In this document: positions 16,440 to 25,872 of the stretch, piece by piece | How positions within the stretch are numbered: the first letter of the stretch is position 1 | Layout: every line of letters starts with the position of its first letter | Virus record (IMG/VR): IMGVR_UViG_3300030451_004287 | Coordinates: 62,001-126,000 of that record | Reading direction: 5' to 3' (one strand) | DNA: 64,000 nucleotides | From: a virus | The notes under the pieces: model-generated | Database searches by the model: none | Seen by the model: the letters and a program-made list of their open reading frames with translations, nothing else | Told to the model about the DNA's origin: nothing | Position numbers and translations under genes: made by a program

Positions 16440-17359
16440 AAAATATTTTTATTACTGGTGGTGCTGGATATATTGGATGTGTTCTTGTGCCTAAATTATT
16501 AGAGTCTGGATATAATGTCACTGTATACGATAACTTGATGTATGGTGGTGAAGGATTGATTACAAACTTTGCTAATCCGTCATTTACTTTTATAAAAGGT
16601 GATATTAGAGATAAAGATCTTTTAAAAGAATCTATAAAAGGTCATGACATAGTAATACATTTAGCTGCTATAGTAGGCTATACAGCATGTAGAAAAGATG
16701 AACGGCTAACTCATGAGATAAACCATCAAGGCACTAAAAATGTAATTGAATGTTTAGATGGTCAGTTTTTATTATACGGATCAACTGGATCTAACTATGG
16801 TTCAATAGAAGGTGTCTGCACAGAAGAAAGCCCTTTAAATCCTTTAAGTCTATATGGCGTGACTAAAACAGCAGGAGAACAGGAAGTAGTTAAATATCCG
16901 AATAGTACAGCATTTAGATTTGCTACTGCATTTGGATCTAGTCCAAGATTACGTTTAGATTTACTTGTTAATGATTTAGCGTACTCAGCTTTTATACAAA
17001 ACTACATAGCTGTATATGAATCGCATTTTATGAGAACTTTTATTCATGTAACAGATATTGCTGAAGTATTTAAATTTGCTATTGAAAATCAAGATAAGAT
17101 GAAAGGTCAAGTATATAATGTTGGATCTAATAGTATGAATTATTCTAAAAAAGATATTTGCGAAAAAATAAAAGACAAGTCTGGTTGTTATGTTCACTAT
17201 GCTGATTTTGATAATGATGCAGATAAAAGGGATTATGTCGTTTCGTATGATAAAATAAATAGTCTAGGTTACGATACTAAAATAGGAATTGATAAGGGTA
17301 TAGATGAACTTTTTAAGGTATTTAAAATAATATCGACACAGAACAAGTATAGAAATTAA
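16433..17359 (+). CDS. NAD-dependent sugar epimerase/dehydratase (extended SDR)
   Basis: The 308-residue protein has TGGAGYIGC (8-16), HLAAIVG near 79-85, YGSTGSNYG containing the catalytic Ser/Thr, and SLYGVTKTAGE with the YxxxK pair, then FRFATAFG. It is a nucleotide-sugar SDR of the GalE/RfbB superclass. Which sugar it acts on cannot be read from the sequence. A GGGAG site precedes ATG 16433. Confidence 0.82.
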   Translation: MVKNIFITGGAGYIGCVLVPKLLESGYNVTVYDNLMYGGEGLITNFANPSFTFIKGDIRDKDLLKESIKGHDIVIHLAAIVGYTACRKDERLTHEINHQGTKNVIECLDGQFLLYGSTGSNYGSIEGVCTEESPLNPLSLYGVTKTAGEQEVVKYPNSTAFRFATAFGSSPRLRLDLLVNDLAYSAFIQNYIAVYESHFMRTFIHVTDIAEVFKFAIENQDKMKGQVYNVGSNSMNYSKKDICEKIKDKSGCYVHYADFDNDADKRDYVVSYDKINSLGYDTKIGIDKGIDELFKVFKIISTQNKYRN

Positions 17360-18220
17360 ATGAATAATAAAGACTATTTTCGTGAGAATCTTAAACTAAT
17401 AGAAATAGAGACCTTCTCTTACTGCAACAGGAAGTGTTGGTTTTGTCCTAATTCTGTAGTAGATAGGTTGTCAGAAAATCATATAATGCCTGAAGAAGTA
17501 TATTTAGATTTAATACAACAATTACAAGAGATAGATTTTGCTGGAGAGTTAACATATAGTCGTTATAATGAACCTTTATCTCAACGAGAACTAATAGTAA
17601 AAAGAATTAAACAGGCTAGAACTTTATTACCAAATGCTATTTTAAGAACAAACACAAATGGAGATTATATTACTAGAGATTATATTGAAGAGTTATGTGA
17701 CGCAGGCTTAAACCAATTATGGATACAGCAATACTTAGGTAATAATGAACAGTATGATCATGAAAAAATGCGTGAAAGAGCAGAGCGTAAAATTGATAAG
17801 TTAGGATTACCTGCTAAAATTATTACAGATATTACAGACTGTAAATTAGAATATGACTTGTCATGGAATAATATGACAATTCACATTCGATCAAGAAATT
17901 TTGCAAAAGATGGTTCTAGTAGAGGAGAGGTAGTAGAGATAGCTTCAGACTATACTAGAACACAAAGATGTTTACAAGTCTCTAATAATATGTATATAGA
18001 TTATAACGGCAGTGTTATGGTTTGCTGTGCTTTAAGATCAGATGTTGTTGGACAAGAAGACGGAATAATGGGACATATAAAAGATGGTAAGCTATGGGAT
18101 ATTTGGATGAACGATAAATATAAACCTTGGAGAGATCACCATAAAACTGATGGACCCAAAAAAGGTTTTTGTAAATCGTGCCGTGACAGCATAGAACCAG
18201 AATACATGAAAGAGAATTGA
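17360..18220 (+). CDS. Radical SAM / SPASM domain protein
   Basis: The 286-residue protein has the radical SAM motif CNRKCWFC (Cys22, Cys26, Cys29). The C-terminal SPASM-type region has a Cys in TQRCLQVS, then VMVCCAL, and a final CKSCRD pair, enough for an auxiliary iron-sulfur cluster. Such proteins in glycan clusters dehydrogenate, epimerise or rearrange sugars, or modify peptides. It starts immediately after the previous stop. The substrate is unknown. Confidence 0.85.
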   Translation: MNNKDYFRENLKLIEIETFSYCNRKCWFCPNSVVDRLSENHIMPEEVYLDLIQQLQEIDFAGELTYSRYNEPLSQRELIVKRIKQARTLLPNAILRTNTNGDYITRDYIEELCDAGLNQLWIQQYLGNNEQYDHEKMRERAERKIDKLGLPAKIITDITDCKLEYDLSWNNMTIHIRSRNFAKDGSSRGEVVEIASDYTRTQRCLQVSNNMYIDYNGSVMVCCALRSDVVGQEDGIMGHIKDGKLWDIWMNDKYKPWRDHHKTDGPKKGFCKSCRDSIEPEYMKEN

Positions 18221-19023
18221 TGAAAGTAGCAGTAGTAATAACAGGGCAACTAAGAGACTATAAAATTAATTGCCAAAATCATATTGAGCATCTTATAAAA
18301 CCAAACAACGCAGATGTTTTTGTGTATGCTTCTACAAAAAATACTATCCATACCACTAGCTCTGGTAATCAATTAACTCAAAAATATATATTAACTAATG
18401 AGTATTCTAGTGAAGAAATAGTAGATGGCATTAACCAAACTTACGGTTCATATGTAAAAAATATAGTTATAGATACTGAAGAAAAATTACCTGATAATAA
18501 CTTTGGAACTATTGCATATTTTAGACAAAGAATGCAAAATCAAATAGATAATGTAGGCAAGGGTTTCAATATAGCTAAAAAATATTCACTAGACAATAAT
18601 TTTAAATACGATGTTATTGTTAGGTGTCGTCCAGATAATTCTATGTTTCCAAAAGCAGTATCCTTAGATAAGTTTGATTTTCCAGATAATAGGATATATA
18701 GTACTGTATTTATGCCATCTGGACATAGAGATTTATGTTTTTTCGCTGCGGGTAATCCTGTAGCATTTGAAAAATATTGTTCTTTTAAGTATTTGGAAAA
18801 TGTGGATGGTAATAGCACAGATGGTAGTTTAGCTGGTAGCACTGAATATATGTGGGCAGACTATTTACATAGTATAGGTGTTGATACCTTTTTCATAGAA
18901 AACGTATGTAGACCATTTACTGGGTTTGATAAAACTTTACCCGTTACAGATTTCCCTTTTAGAAATAAAAATGAATTATTAATAGATTCAAATGGTAATT
19001 TTGTAAAGCAGGTTGAACCGTGA
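18220..19023 (+). CDS. Glycosyltransferase-like protein (ITGQLRDY type)
   Basis: The 267-residue protein starts at ATG 18220, sharing one base with the previous stop. It opens with AVVITGQLRDY, and in the middle has a KYDVIVRCRPDN motif (about 128-139). That combination is frequent in uncharacterised GT-A-like proteins in LPS and capsule loci. DVFVYAS near 33-39 also fits. It is probably a transferase, but no CAZy family is certain. Confidence 0.65.
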   Translation: MKVAVVITGQLRDYKINCQNHIEHLIKPNNADVFVYASTKNTIHTTSSGNQLTQKYILTNEYSSEEIVDGINQTYGSYVKNIVIDTEEKLPDNNFGTIAYFRQRMQNQIDNVGKGFNIAKKYSLDNNFKYDVIVRCRPDNSMFPKAVSLDKFDFPDNRIYSTVFMPSGHRDLCFFAAGNPVAFEKYCSFKYLENVDGNSTDGSLAGSTEYMWADYLHSIGVDTFFIENVCRPFTGFDKTLPVTDFPFRNKNELLIDSNGNFVKQVEP

Positions 19024-19751
19024 ATGTTAAGGCAGTTTATATACACATTCCCAAAACTGGGGGTACAAGTTTTAAAAAAGTTTTTGAACCTTTTATAAAC
19101 GATCATATTGTAACTGAACAAAGCAAGATTATAAAATATCAAAAAAATTACTATAGAAATGAGTTGTCAGTTATAAATTTTGAGATATCTAATGCTTTAA
19201 GAAATAAAGAAGCATTAGGAGATGAAGTTTGGAAAAATGCTTTTAAGTTTACTCTTGTTAGAAATCCATGGGATAGATATGTGTCAAATTGGAAATGGTT
19301 AACCAGAAAAGAGCGTTTATTTCCCAAGAAAGGATGGCACGCAAGAGGATGGCAAGGCATGGACGGACAAATAACATTTGAAAATTTTGTTAAACAAATA
19401 CAAGCTTGTTATTATGAGTTAACACCTTGGCACTTGTATTGGCATGATAAGTGGCACATAAGAAATCAAATCGAACATATTGTAGATAATAACGACAATA
19501 TTATCGTTGATTATATAGGAAGATTTGAAAATATAGAAAATGAATACAGTTTTATTCGTAAAAAAATTGGATTAGATAATTTAGAACTGCCGCACTTAAA
19601 TCATGATGGTCATTATTCTGGTGAGGAAAAAACACACGATGTTAAGAAAATACATTACTCAAATTATTACAACGATGAATTAATAGATATTGTTTACGAA
19701 AGATGCAAACAAGACATATTAACATTTAACTATGATTTTGAAAGGCAATAG
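19020..19751 (+). CDS. Sulfotransferase
   Basis: The 243-residue protein has both PAPS-binding motifs: PKTGGTS (11-17, 5'-phosphosulfate loop) and RNPWDRYVSNW (81-91, 3'-phosphate site). It transfers sulfate from PAPS to a hydroxyl or amine, here presumably on a sugar. The start is GTG (overlapping the previous stop as GTGA), and no ATG lies nearby in frame. It has no membrane anchor, unlike Golgi enzymes, and is the first of five sulfotransferases in the cluster. Confidence 0.85.
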   Translation: MNVKAVYIHIPKTGGTSFKKVFEPFINDHIVTEQSKIIKYQKNYYRNELSVINFEISNALRNKEALGDEVWKNAFKFTLVRNPWDRYVSNWKWLTRKERLFPKKGWHARGWQGMDGQITFENFVKQIQACYYELTPWHLYWHDKWHIRNQIEHIVDNNDNIIVDYIGRFENIENEYSFIRKKIGLDNLELPHLNHDGHYSGEEKTHDVKKIHYSNYYNDELIDIVYERCKQDILTFNYDFERQ

Positions 19752-19754
19752 AAT

Positions 19755-20351
19755 ATGCACGTTACAGAAAAGAAAGTTGCTATACTAAAGAGTTTTTTAG
19801 ATAGTAATGTTACGCTAATAGAAACAGGCACGCATTTAGGTTACACAAGCTCTAATTGTAGTCCATTTTGTAAAGCAGTCCACACTTGCGAAATTAATAT
19901 GGGGTTCGCTAGGCAAGCCGAAAATACTTTCAAGAATTGCCCAAATGTTACTCTACACAAAGAATCGTCGTATGATACTTTACAAAAGATAGCCTCTGGT
20001 GAAATAGCAACGTCTGCTCCATATGTTTTTTGGTTAGATGCGCACATGGGTAATAATGCTGAAGAAGAAAAACAAAAAATACTAGTTAAAGAATTAAATA
20101 TCATAAAAGATCAATTTAAAAAAGAAAATATTAGAGCCTTACTAATTGATGATTCCTGTGGACTTAAACTAGCATCAGAACTTTTGACAGTTCAAGAGTG
20201 CTATGATTTATTATTAGAAATTAATCCAAACTTTAGAATTAGCTCTATATTAAGAGGCGGTCACTATAACGGTCCTACAATCTACGATGCTGATGTTCTT
20301 ATGGCTTATGATGCTGATTTATTTGATATGACTATTAAATTTAGAGAATAA
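19755..20351 (+). CDS. Class I SAM methyltransferase-like protein
   Basis: The 198-residue protein has a LIETGTHLGYTS segment near 21-32 (SAM-binding motif I in its ETGTxxGxT form), VHTCEIN near 42-48 (acidic motif II), and PYVFWLDAH near 89-97. These are typical of sugar or lipid methyltransferases in phage and cyanobacterial glycan loci. It is short for an FkbM protein (usually 240 or more). The target is unknown. Confidence 0.65.
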   Translation: MHVTEKKVAILKSFLDSNVTLIETGTHLGYTSSNCSPFCKAVHTCEINMGFARQAENTFKNCPNVTLHKESSYDTLQKIASGEIATSAPYVFWLDAHMGNNAEEEKQKILVKELNIIKDQFKKENIRALLIDDSCGLKLASELLTVQECYDLLLEINPNFRISSILRGGHYNGPTIYDADVLMAYDADLFDMTIKFRE

Positions 20352-20352
20352 T

Positions 20353-21180
20353 ATGATATACGTTAAATTTACAAATGGTTTTGGAAATAATCTTTTCCAA
20401 TATAATGCAGCTAAAGTTCTAGCTGAAAAGAAAAATACTGAAGTATTAGCGATAGCTCCTACACCAGATTACTATGCTAAAAATTGTTTAGAAAATATAG
20501 GCGTTAAATTTACAGAAAATTTTAACCCAAATAATGCTAGGCAAGTAAATGATGATAATTATTTACAAACATTAAACGGATTATCTTTTGGTGATGATTT
20601 TGTATTAAACGGATATTTCGAAGATTATAACTTTTATTATGATAAAATAGACTATCTTAAAAGTATTTATCCTAAAGTAAAAAATACTAATCATAATGAT
20701 TTAGTATTACATTTTCGAACTGGCGATAGATTATTTATGAAAAATGAATTTTACACTAAACCCAAAGTGCAAAATTATCTTAATGCTATGAGTCAATTTA
20801 ATTTCAATCGTTTATATATAGTCACAGATATGCCTAAATGGGGTCATGTCACTGCTGAAGAACTATCTAACATGAAATTCCATTTACATGTACCTGAAAA
20901 CGATAGGGTTGATATTAATGAATCTGTTGACTACTTTAATAGTTTTATAGATGGTTTTTCTCAATTCGAGCCTATAATAGAGAATAGGTCTATCTATGAA
21001 GATTTCAACTTTATACGATCTTTCAAAAATATACTATTTGAACATGGCACATTAGGTTGGTGGGCATCAGTATTAAGTGAAGCCACAAGAGTTGGTGTGT
21101 ATGGTCCGTGGAGATCATGGAAAAAGAATAACAAAAATTTATCTAGTATACCATTAAAAGGATGGTTTAAGTGGGGTTAA
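20353..21180 (+). CDS. GT11-like glycosyltransferase (alpha-1,2-fucosyltransferase type)
   Basis: The 275-residue protein begins with NGFGNNLFQYNAAKVLAEKK near 8-27 (GT11: GGLGNQLFQYA). It has an LNGYFED motif near 85-91 and the GDP-binding HxRxGD motif LHFRTGD (His120, Arg122, Asp125). A C-terminal GTLGWWASVLSEA segment matches the last conserved motif. The family uses GDP-L-fucose. GDP-L-galactose, the product of the enzyme encoded immediately downstream, is a close analogue and could be the donor here (inference). Confidence 0.75.
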   Translation: MIYVKFTNGFGNNLFQYNAAKVLAEKKNTEVLAIAPTPDYYAKNCLENIGVKFTENFNPNNARQVNDDNYLQTLNGLSFGDDFVLNGYFEDYNFYYDKIDYLKSIYPKVKNTNHNDLVLHFRTGDRLFMKNEFYTKPKVQNYLNAMSQFNFNRLYIVTDMPKWGHVTAEELSNMKFHLHVPENDRVDINESVDYFNSFIDGFSQFEPIIENRSIYEDFNFIRSFKNILFEHGTLGWWASVLSEATRVGVYGPWRSWKKNNKNLSSIPLKGWFKWG

Positions 21181-21184
21181 TTAT

Positions 21185-22171
21185 ATGAAAACAGCATTAG
21201 TTTGTGGAGCCGGTGGATTTATTGGTTCTCATTTAGTTAAACGATTAAAGTCAGAAGGATTCTGGGTTAGAGGCATTGATTTAAAATATCCAGAATTTTC
21301 TGACAGTCACGCTGATGATTTTATTTTAGGCGACTTAAGAGAATTTGATGTAGTAGAAAATTGTTTAACCGATCCTACTCAAAAAACCGGAGGATTTGAT
21401 GAAGTTTATCAGTTAGCTGCTGATATGGGAGGTGCTGGATATATTTTTACAGGGGAAAATGATGCAAATATAATGCACAACTCTGCTCAAATAAATTTAA
21501 ATGTTTGTAGTTTAGCAGTTCGTAAAAAAGTTAAAAGTATTTTTTATAGCAGTAGTGCGTGTATGTACCCATCGTATAATCAGCAAGATACTGAAAATCC
21601 TAAATGTAGCGAAGATTCTGCTTACCCTGCTGATCCAGATAGTGAATATGGATGGGAAAAACTTTTTAGTGAAAGACTATATTTAGCATTTCACAAAAAC
21701 TATAATTTAAATGTACATATCGCTAGATATCATAATATTTTTGGGCCTGAAGGAACATGGGATGGTGGTAGAGAAAAAGCTCCCGCAGCGTTATGTAGAA
21801 AAGTAATTAGAGCAAAAGAAGGTGATACAATCGAAATTTGGGGAACAGGTAAGCAGACTAGATCATTTTTATATATTGATGAATGCGTTGAAGGTACGAC
21901 CAGATTAATGAGATCAAACTTTTCTGGACCGGTAAATATAGGTTCTGAAGAAATGGTTAGTATAAATGGTTTTGCAGAAAGTATAATTAAACTGTCTGGT
22001 AAAAATGTAGATTATAAAAACGTAGATGGACCTGTAGGTGTTAATGGTAGAAATTCTGATAATGCTTTAATTCAAGAAAAACTACATTGGCAACCGTCCA
22101 TGAAACTGTATGATGGTTTAGAAAAAACTTACGCATGGATTCAACAGCAAGTGGAGAAAGAAAATGGCTAG
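21185..22171 (+). CDS. GDP-mannose 3,5-epimerase
   Basis: The 328-residue SDR matches the plant vitamin C enzyme along its length: CGAGGFIGSH (7-16), AADMGGAGYI (78-87), SSACMYPS with catalytic Cys126, EYGWEKL with Tyr155 and Lys159, ARYHNIFGPEGTWDGG (180-195), REKAPAA with Lys198, GTGKQTRSFLYIDECVEG and GRNSDN. All catalytic residues known from Arabidopsis GME have counterparts. It converts GDP-D-mannose to GDP-L-galactose (and GDP-L-gulose). The host must supply GDP-mannose unless other phage genes do. It lies between a GT11-like transferase and another epimerase. Confidence 0.88.
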   Translation: MKTALVCGAGGFIGSHLVKRLKSEGFWVRGIDLKYPEFSDSHADDFILGDLREFDVVENCLTDPTQKTGGFDEVYQLAADMGGAGYIFTGENDANIMHNSAQINLNVCSLAVRKKVKSIFYSSSACMYPSYNQQDTENPKCSEDSAYPADPDSEYGWEKLFSERLYLAFHKNYNLNVHIARYHNIFGPEGTWDGGREKAPAALCRKVIRAKEGDTIEIWGTGKQTRSFLYIDECVEGTTRLMRSNFSGPVNIGSEEMVSINGFAESIIKLSGKNVDYKNVDGPVGVNGRNSDNALIQEKLHWQPSMKLYDGLEKTYAWIQQQVEKENG

Positions 22172-23012
22172 ATGTATTGTAACAGGTCACAAAGGTTATA
22201 TTGGTTCACATCTGTATAATAAACTTCAAAGTTTAGCTCATGATGTTATTGGTATAGATTATACTGGTAAGAATGGCATAAACCTACTTTCAAACCCAAC
22301 TTATACACACACTCTTGCAAATCAAAAAATAGACTATATTTTCCATCTTGCTTGTATACCTCGTGTTGGTTATAGTGTTGAAAACCCAGTACAAACTATG
22401 TATAACAATGTAATAAGCACTTCTAAACTGTTAAATTTTGCTCGTCAAGCTGATTGTAAAAGATTAATATATGCTGGATCATCATCTGTAGTTGGTAATG
22501 GAGATGGTCCTTCTAGTCCTTACGGTCTGCAAAAACTAGTTTCAGAAATGGAATGTAAACTGTATTCAGATTTATATGGTCTAGATACTGTTACTCTAAG
22601 ATACTTCAATGTATACTCAAAAGACCAAGTTCCAACAAGCCCATACGCTACAGCAATTTGTAATTGGATGGAGTGCATTAGAGAAGGAACTAAACCATAT
22701 ATTACTGGTAGTGGTGAACAAAGACGAGATATGGCATATGTAGATGATATTGTAGATGCTAACATAGCAGCTATGGAATATGATGGTAAATTTAATGGTC
22801 AACATTTTGATATTGGTACAGGTTCTAATATTTCTCTAAATGAAATTAAAGACATTGTTTTACAGTATCATGATATTGAATTTGATTATGTTGAAGAAAG
22901 AAAAGGTGATGTGTTTATGACAAAAGCAAATATAGAACCTTTTAAACAATACGGATGGTCACCTAAAGTAGATTTACAAGAGGGCATGCGTAGATGCTTC
23001 CAGAAGAAGTAA
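22164..23012 (+). CDS. UDP-sugar epimerase-like SDR
   Basis: The 282-residue extended SDR has TGHKGYIGSH (7-16), FHLACIPRV near 60-68, YAGSSSVVG near 97-105 and SPYGLQKLVSE with the YxxxK pair, and a GSGEQRRDMAYVDDI segment typical of the GalE/WbpP/RmlB group. It likely epimerises a UDP- or GDP-hexose. It overlaps both neighbours, so it is translated with the GDP-mannose epimerase. Confidence 0.8.
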   Translation: MARCIVTGHKGYIGSHLYNKLQSLAHDVIGIDYTGKNGINLLSNPTYTHTLANQKIDYIFHLACIPRVGYSVENPVQTMYNNVISTSKLLNFARQADCKRLIYAGSSSVVGNGDGPSSPYGLQKLVSEMECKLYSDLYGLDTVTLRYFNVYSKDQVPTSPYATAICNWMECIREGTKPYITGSGEQRRDMAYVDDIVDANIAAMEYDGKFNGQHFDIGTGSNISLNEIKDIVLQYHDIEFDYVEERKGDVFMTKANIEPFKQYGWSPKVDLQEGMRRCFQKK

Positions 23013-24193
23013 TTGATAAATACATAAACAATAAGTGTGACATAAAAACTTTAAGATATTATTTTTTAGAATTTGACTATCATAAAAATATTCTAGATCG
23101 AATTACAGTACAAAAGCTGTTAATGATACTGGCTGCCAATAATTCAAATATTGTATATAACTTTATATTACAAATATATTCTGATATATATGATTTATCA
23201 AACTTTGAACAATTAAATATTTTCAAATACGAACCACCTAATCATTTACAAAATTTGATTAATTGTTATGGGAAAAATTTTAGTGGAGGTATTGGTGACT
23301 TTTTAAAAGGTTCAACATACCTATATGAAAAATTAAAAAACACAAACATTAAATTTAGTATTGATTTTTCTAAACATCCTTTAGGTAAATTTATTAAAGG
23401 TAATTGTAACATAGATTATGATGAAGATAAAATTATAGATATAGAAAAAGAGTGTAACGCTAATGATGATGGTAGTCCGTGGTCTATAAGATTAAATAAA
23501 ATAATTGCTAATACTATAAATGACACGCAAGAGAATAATCTATATATTAGTTCCTTCTTTTCTGAAGCATTTTTGGTTCCTAACTATCAAAAAAATGCAA
23601 CCCTATATCTAGATCATTATACCATTTCTGAGTCGTGTAGTAGTTTTTTTAGAAATAATATTAAATTTGATGAGTCTGTAGAAGACCTATTTAAATCTAT
23701 AGACATACAAGATTATGAAGTATTGCATTTTCGTCTTGGTGATAGAAAGATTTTAAGTAATCTTGACGAAGAGATAAAAAACTTCCCTACTAACATACAA
23801 CAAAGTAAAAACTATAAAGTTTTCGATCATGACTACAACTATTATTATATGCTTACCTTGCAACACTTAAAAAATAGCAAGTGTAAAAATTTAATTATTA
23901 TGTCAGATTGTAATGATTTTAAGTCGTATATTACAAAAATAAACCATCACAAAAATATACATATGCTACATACTCAAAGTTGTCATACGTCTTACAACCC
24001 ATCTACATTATATTTAGCTGGTTTCAAAAATGTAGATATAGAGAATCACAAATTAATGTATACAGCTTTAGATACTAAGATATTATCACAAAGTAAAGCT
24101 AATACATCTTATAGTGTTTATGATTGGGGGTCTGGTTTTGTTTACTGGATTAGTAAAATTTTTAATGTGCCCTGTAGGATTAATGCATTATGA
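22994..24193 (+). CDS. Putative fucosyltransferase-fold glycosyltransferase
   Basis: The 399-residue protein is divergent but has VLHFRLGDR with the HxRxGD motif (His245, Arg247, Asp250) used by fucosyltransferase-type GT-B enzymes for GDP-sugar binding. GGIGDFLKGS near 98-107 resembles the N-terminal glycine loop. A C-terminal LYLAGFKNVD segment follows a possible donor site. It overlaps the preceding epimerase by 19 bases. It may be the second GDP-L-sugar transferase of the cluster. The call rests mainly on one motif. Confidence 0.55.
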   Translation: MLPEEVIDKYINNKCDIKTLRYYFLEFDYHKNILDRITVQKLLMILAANNSNIVYNFILQIYSDIYDLSNFEQLNIFKYEPPNHLQNLINCYGKNFSGGIGDFLKGSTYLYEKLKNTNIKFSIDFSKHPLGKFIKGNCNIDYDEDKIIDIEKECNANDDGSPWSIRLNKIIANTINDTQENNLYISSFFSEAFLVPNYQKNATLYLDHYTISESCSSFFRNNIKFDESVEDLFKSIDIQDYEVLHFRLGDRKILSNLDEEIKNFPTNIQQSKNYKVFDHDYNYYYMLTLQHLKNSKCKNLIIMSDCNDFKSYITKINHHKNIHMLHTQSCHTSYNPSTLYLAGFKNVDIENHKLMYTALDTKILSQSKANTSYSVYDWGSGFVYWISKIFNVPCRINAL

Positions 24194-25872
24194 GTTTCGA
24201 TATATATGAATTTATAAAAAAAGATTTGAATGACATATCTATAGATGATTTTTATTCAAAGTATGATGTTCCAAAAGAATTTGATCATGAGTTTTACAAT
24301 GATAACTATGAAGGTCTTCAAGATTTTTATCAACCATACTGCAAAGTAAAGGGTTTTTCTGAGAGACAAAGATTATTTTTCCATTGGTGTTTGTATGGTT
24401 CTAAGTTTGGATGGCGAGCATGTCCTAACGTAGAGTTAAAAAAAGATTTTGATCCTGAAATTATTAATGAAAATATATCTGTCGTAGTAGGATGCAAGAA
24501 CAGAGAAGATATGTTAAGTATTAGCGTTATGTCTTGGATTCTAAAACCGCAAATTAAAGAAATCATAATTGTAGACTGGTCTTCATCAAAAAATTTAAAA
24601 TACTTTGAAGATATTGATCCAAAAATTAGAGTTATAAGAGTAGAAGGAGAGCAATTTTATAATGCAAGCAAGCCTATTAATATGGCAATTAAAGAAGCTA
24701 AGTATGAAAAAATATTAAAGATGGATGTTGATTATATCATAAACCCTTACTGTCCATTAGAAAGTCTAGTTGATATACGAGAAGGTGAGTTTGTTGCTGG
24801 AAACTACCGTCAATTTTACATAGATAATGATTTAGGGTTCTTGCGTAACCTTAATGGGGTTATATGTTGTCACAGAAAATTTTTCCTTAAAGCTGGATTG
24901 TATAATGAAGACATTGATAATTATGGTAGAGAAGACTGCGAGATGTTTGAAAAACTAGAAGGCATTGGTGTTAAAAGAAAAGATATTGAGTTTTATCATA
25001 ATCAAGTTCCAATATATCATAACCCTCACAACCATAAAGTTAGAGGTATGAACAGACAAGATAAGGATACTAATAAGACTCTTTTGTACTTTAATAAAAA
25101 ATTCGGTCTGTCTAAATTTGAATTAGTTATTAATCTACATAGAGATCCAGTTCAGGCTAGAACTGAAGAATTAATTGAATGTTTAAGATTAAACTTACAA
25201 AATAAATATATAGATCGTATACATGTATTTCTAGAAAACTACGATAATTTTCCAGAATTCTATAAAATTAAAGAACAAAATGAAGATAAAATAAAAGTTA
25301 TAAACACTGATAATAGAATGTCTTTTAAAAAGATTTTTGCATACACTAACAAAAACATTTTGAATACACAGTGTATCGTAGCAAATAGTGACATTCTTTT
25401 TAACGATGACTTAGCAAAAATAAGAGGACTCAGACCTAGAGACATGATTGCTCTTACAAGACATGAAGGTAAAAATTTACTAAAAAATAGACATAGAAAT
25501 GCTTATTGTTCTCAAGACGCTTGGATATTTAGATCTCCTATGTTAGATGATTTTCCAGAATTAGATGACGATATAATTATAGGAACTTTTTATTCTGATG
25601 TTGTTTTAAACTATTTAATTTCTAAATCTGAACAGTACACAGCTTGGAATATATGTCACGATATAATAATACAACACTGTCATAAAACTACCAAGCACGA
25701 CCATAACACTAAGAGCAGAGAAGAAAATATTAGAAAATATAGATATTTTTGCTGTAAATTTAAAGACGACAATTTTGATAAACACTTAGCCGCTACAACT
25801 TTAGAAGATTATTATTTACACAGACATCCAAATAAATTTTTAAGTAGTTCTGAATATGATAATATGTACTAA
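24190..25872 (+). CDS. Two-domain GT-A glycosyltransferase
   Basis: The 560-residue protein appears bifunctional. Residues about 95-290 form a GT2/GT7-like domain: ISVVVGCKNREDM, IIVDWSSS, KMDVDYI as the metal site, then GREDCEMFEKLEGIG, typical of galactosyl/GalNAc-transferase C-termini. Residues about 310-560 look like a second GT-A domain: LVINLHRD, VANSDILFND near 395-404 as a possible DxD site, and YCSQDAWIF. Such fusions in bacteria polymerise disaccharide repeats. This is the largest enzyme in the cluster and a candidate polymerase. Confidence 0.7.
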   Translation: MSFDIYEFIKKDLNDISIDDFYSKYDVPKEFDHEFYNDNYEGLQDFYQPYCKVKGFSERQRLFFHWCLYGSKFGWRACPNVELKKDFDPEIINENISVVVGCKNREDMLSISVMSWILKPQIKEIIIVDWSSSKNLKYFEDIDPKIRVIRVEGEQFYNASKPINMAIKEAKYEKILKMDVDYIINPYCPLESLVDIREGEFVAGNYRQFYIDNDLGFLRNLNGVICCHRKFFLKAGLYNEDIDNYGREDCEMFEKLEGIGVKRKDIEFYHNQVPIYHNPHNHKVRGMNRQDKDTNKTLLYFNKKFGLSKFELVINLHRDPVQARTEELIECLRLNLQNKYIDRIHVFLENYDNFPEFYKIKEQNEDKIKVINTDNRMSFKKIFAYTNKNILNTQCIVANSDILFNDDLAKIRGLRPRDMIALTRHEGKNLLKNRHRNAYCSQDAWIFRSPMLDDFPELDDDIIIGTFYSDVVLNYLISKSEQYTAWNICHDIIIQHCHKTTKHDHNTKSREENIRKYRYFCCKFKDDNFDKHLAATTLEDYYLHRHPNKFLSSSEYDNMY

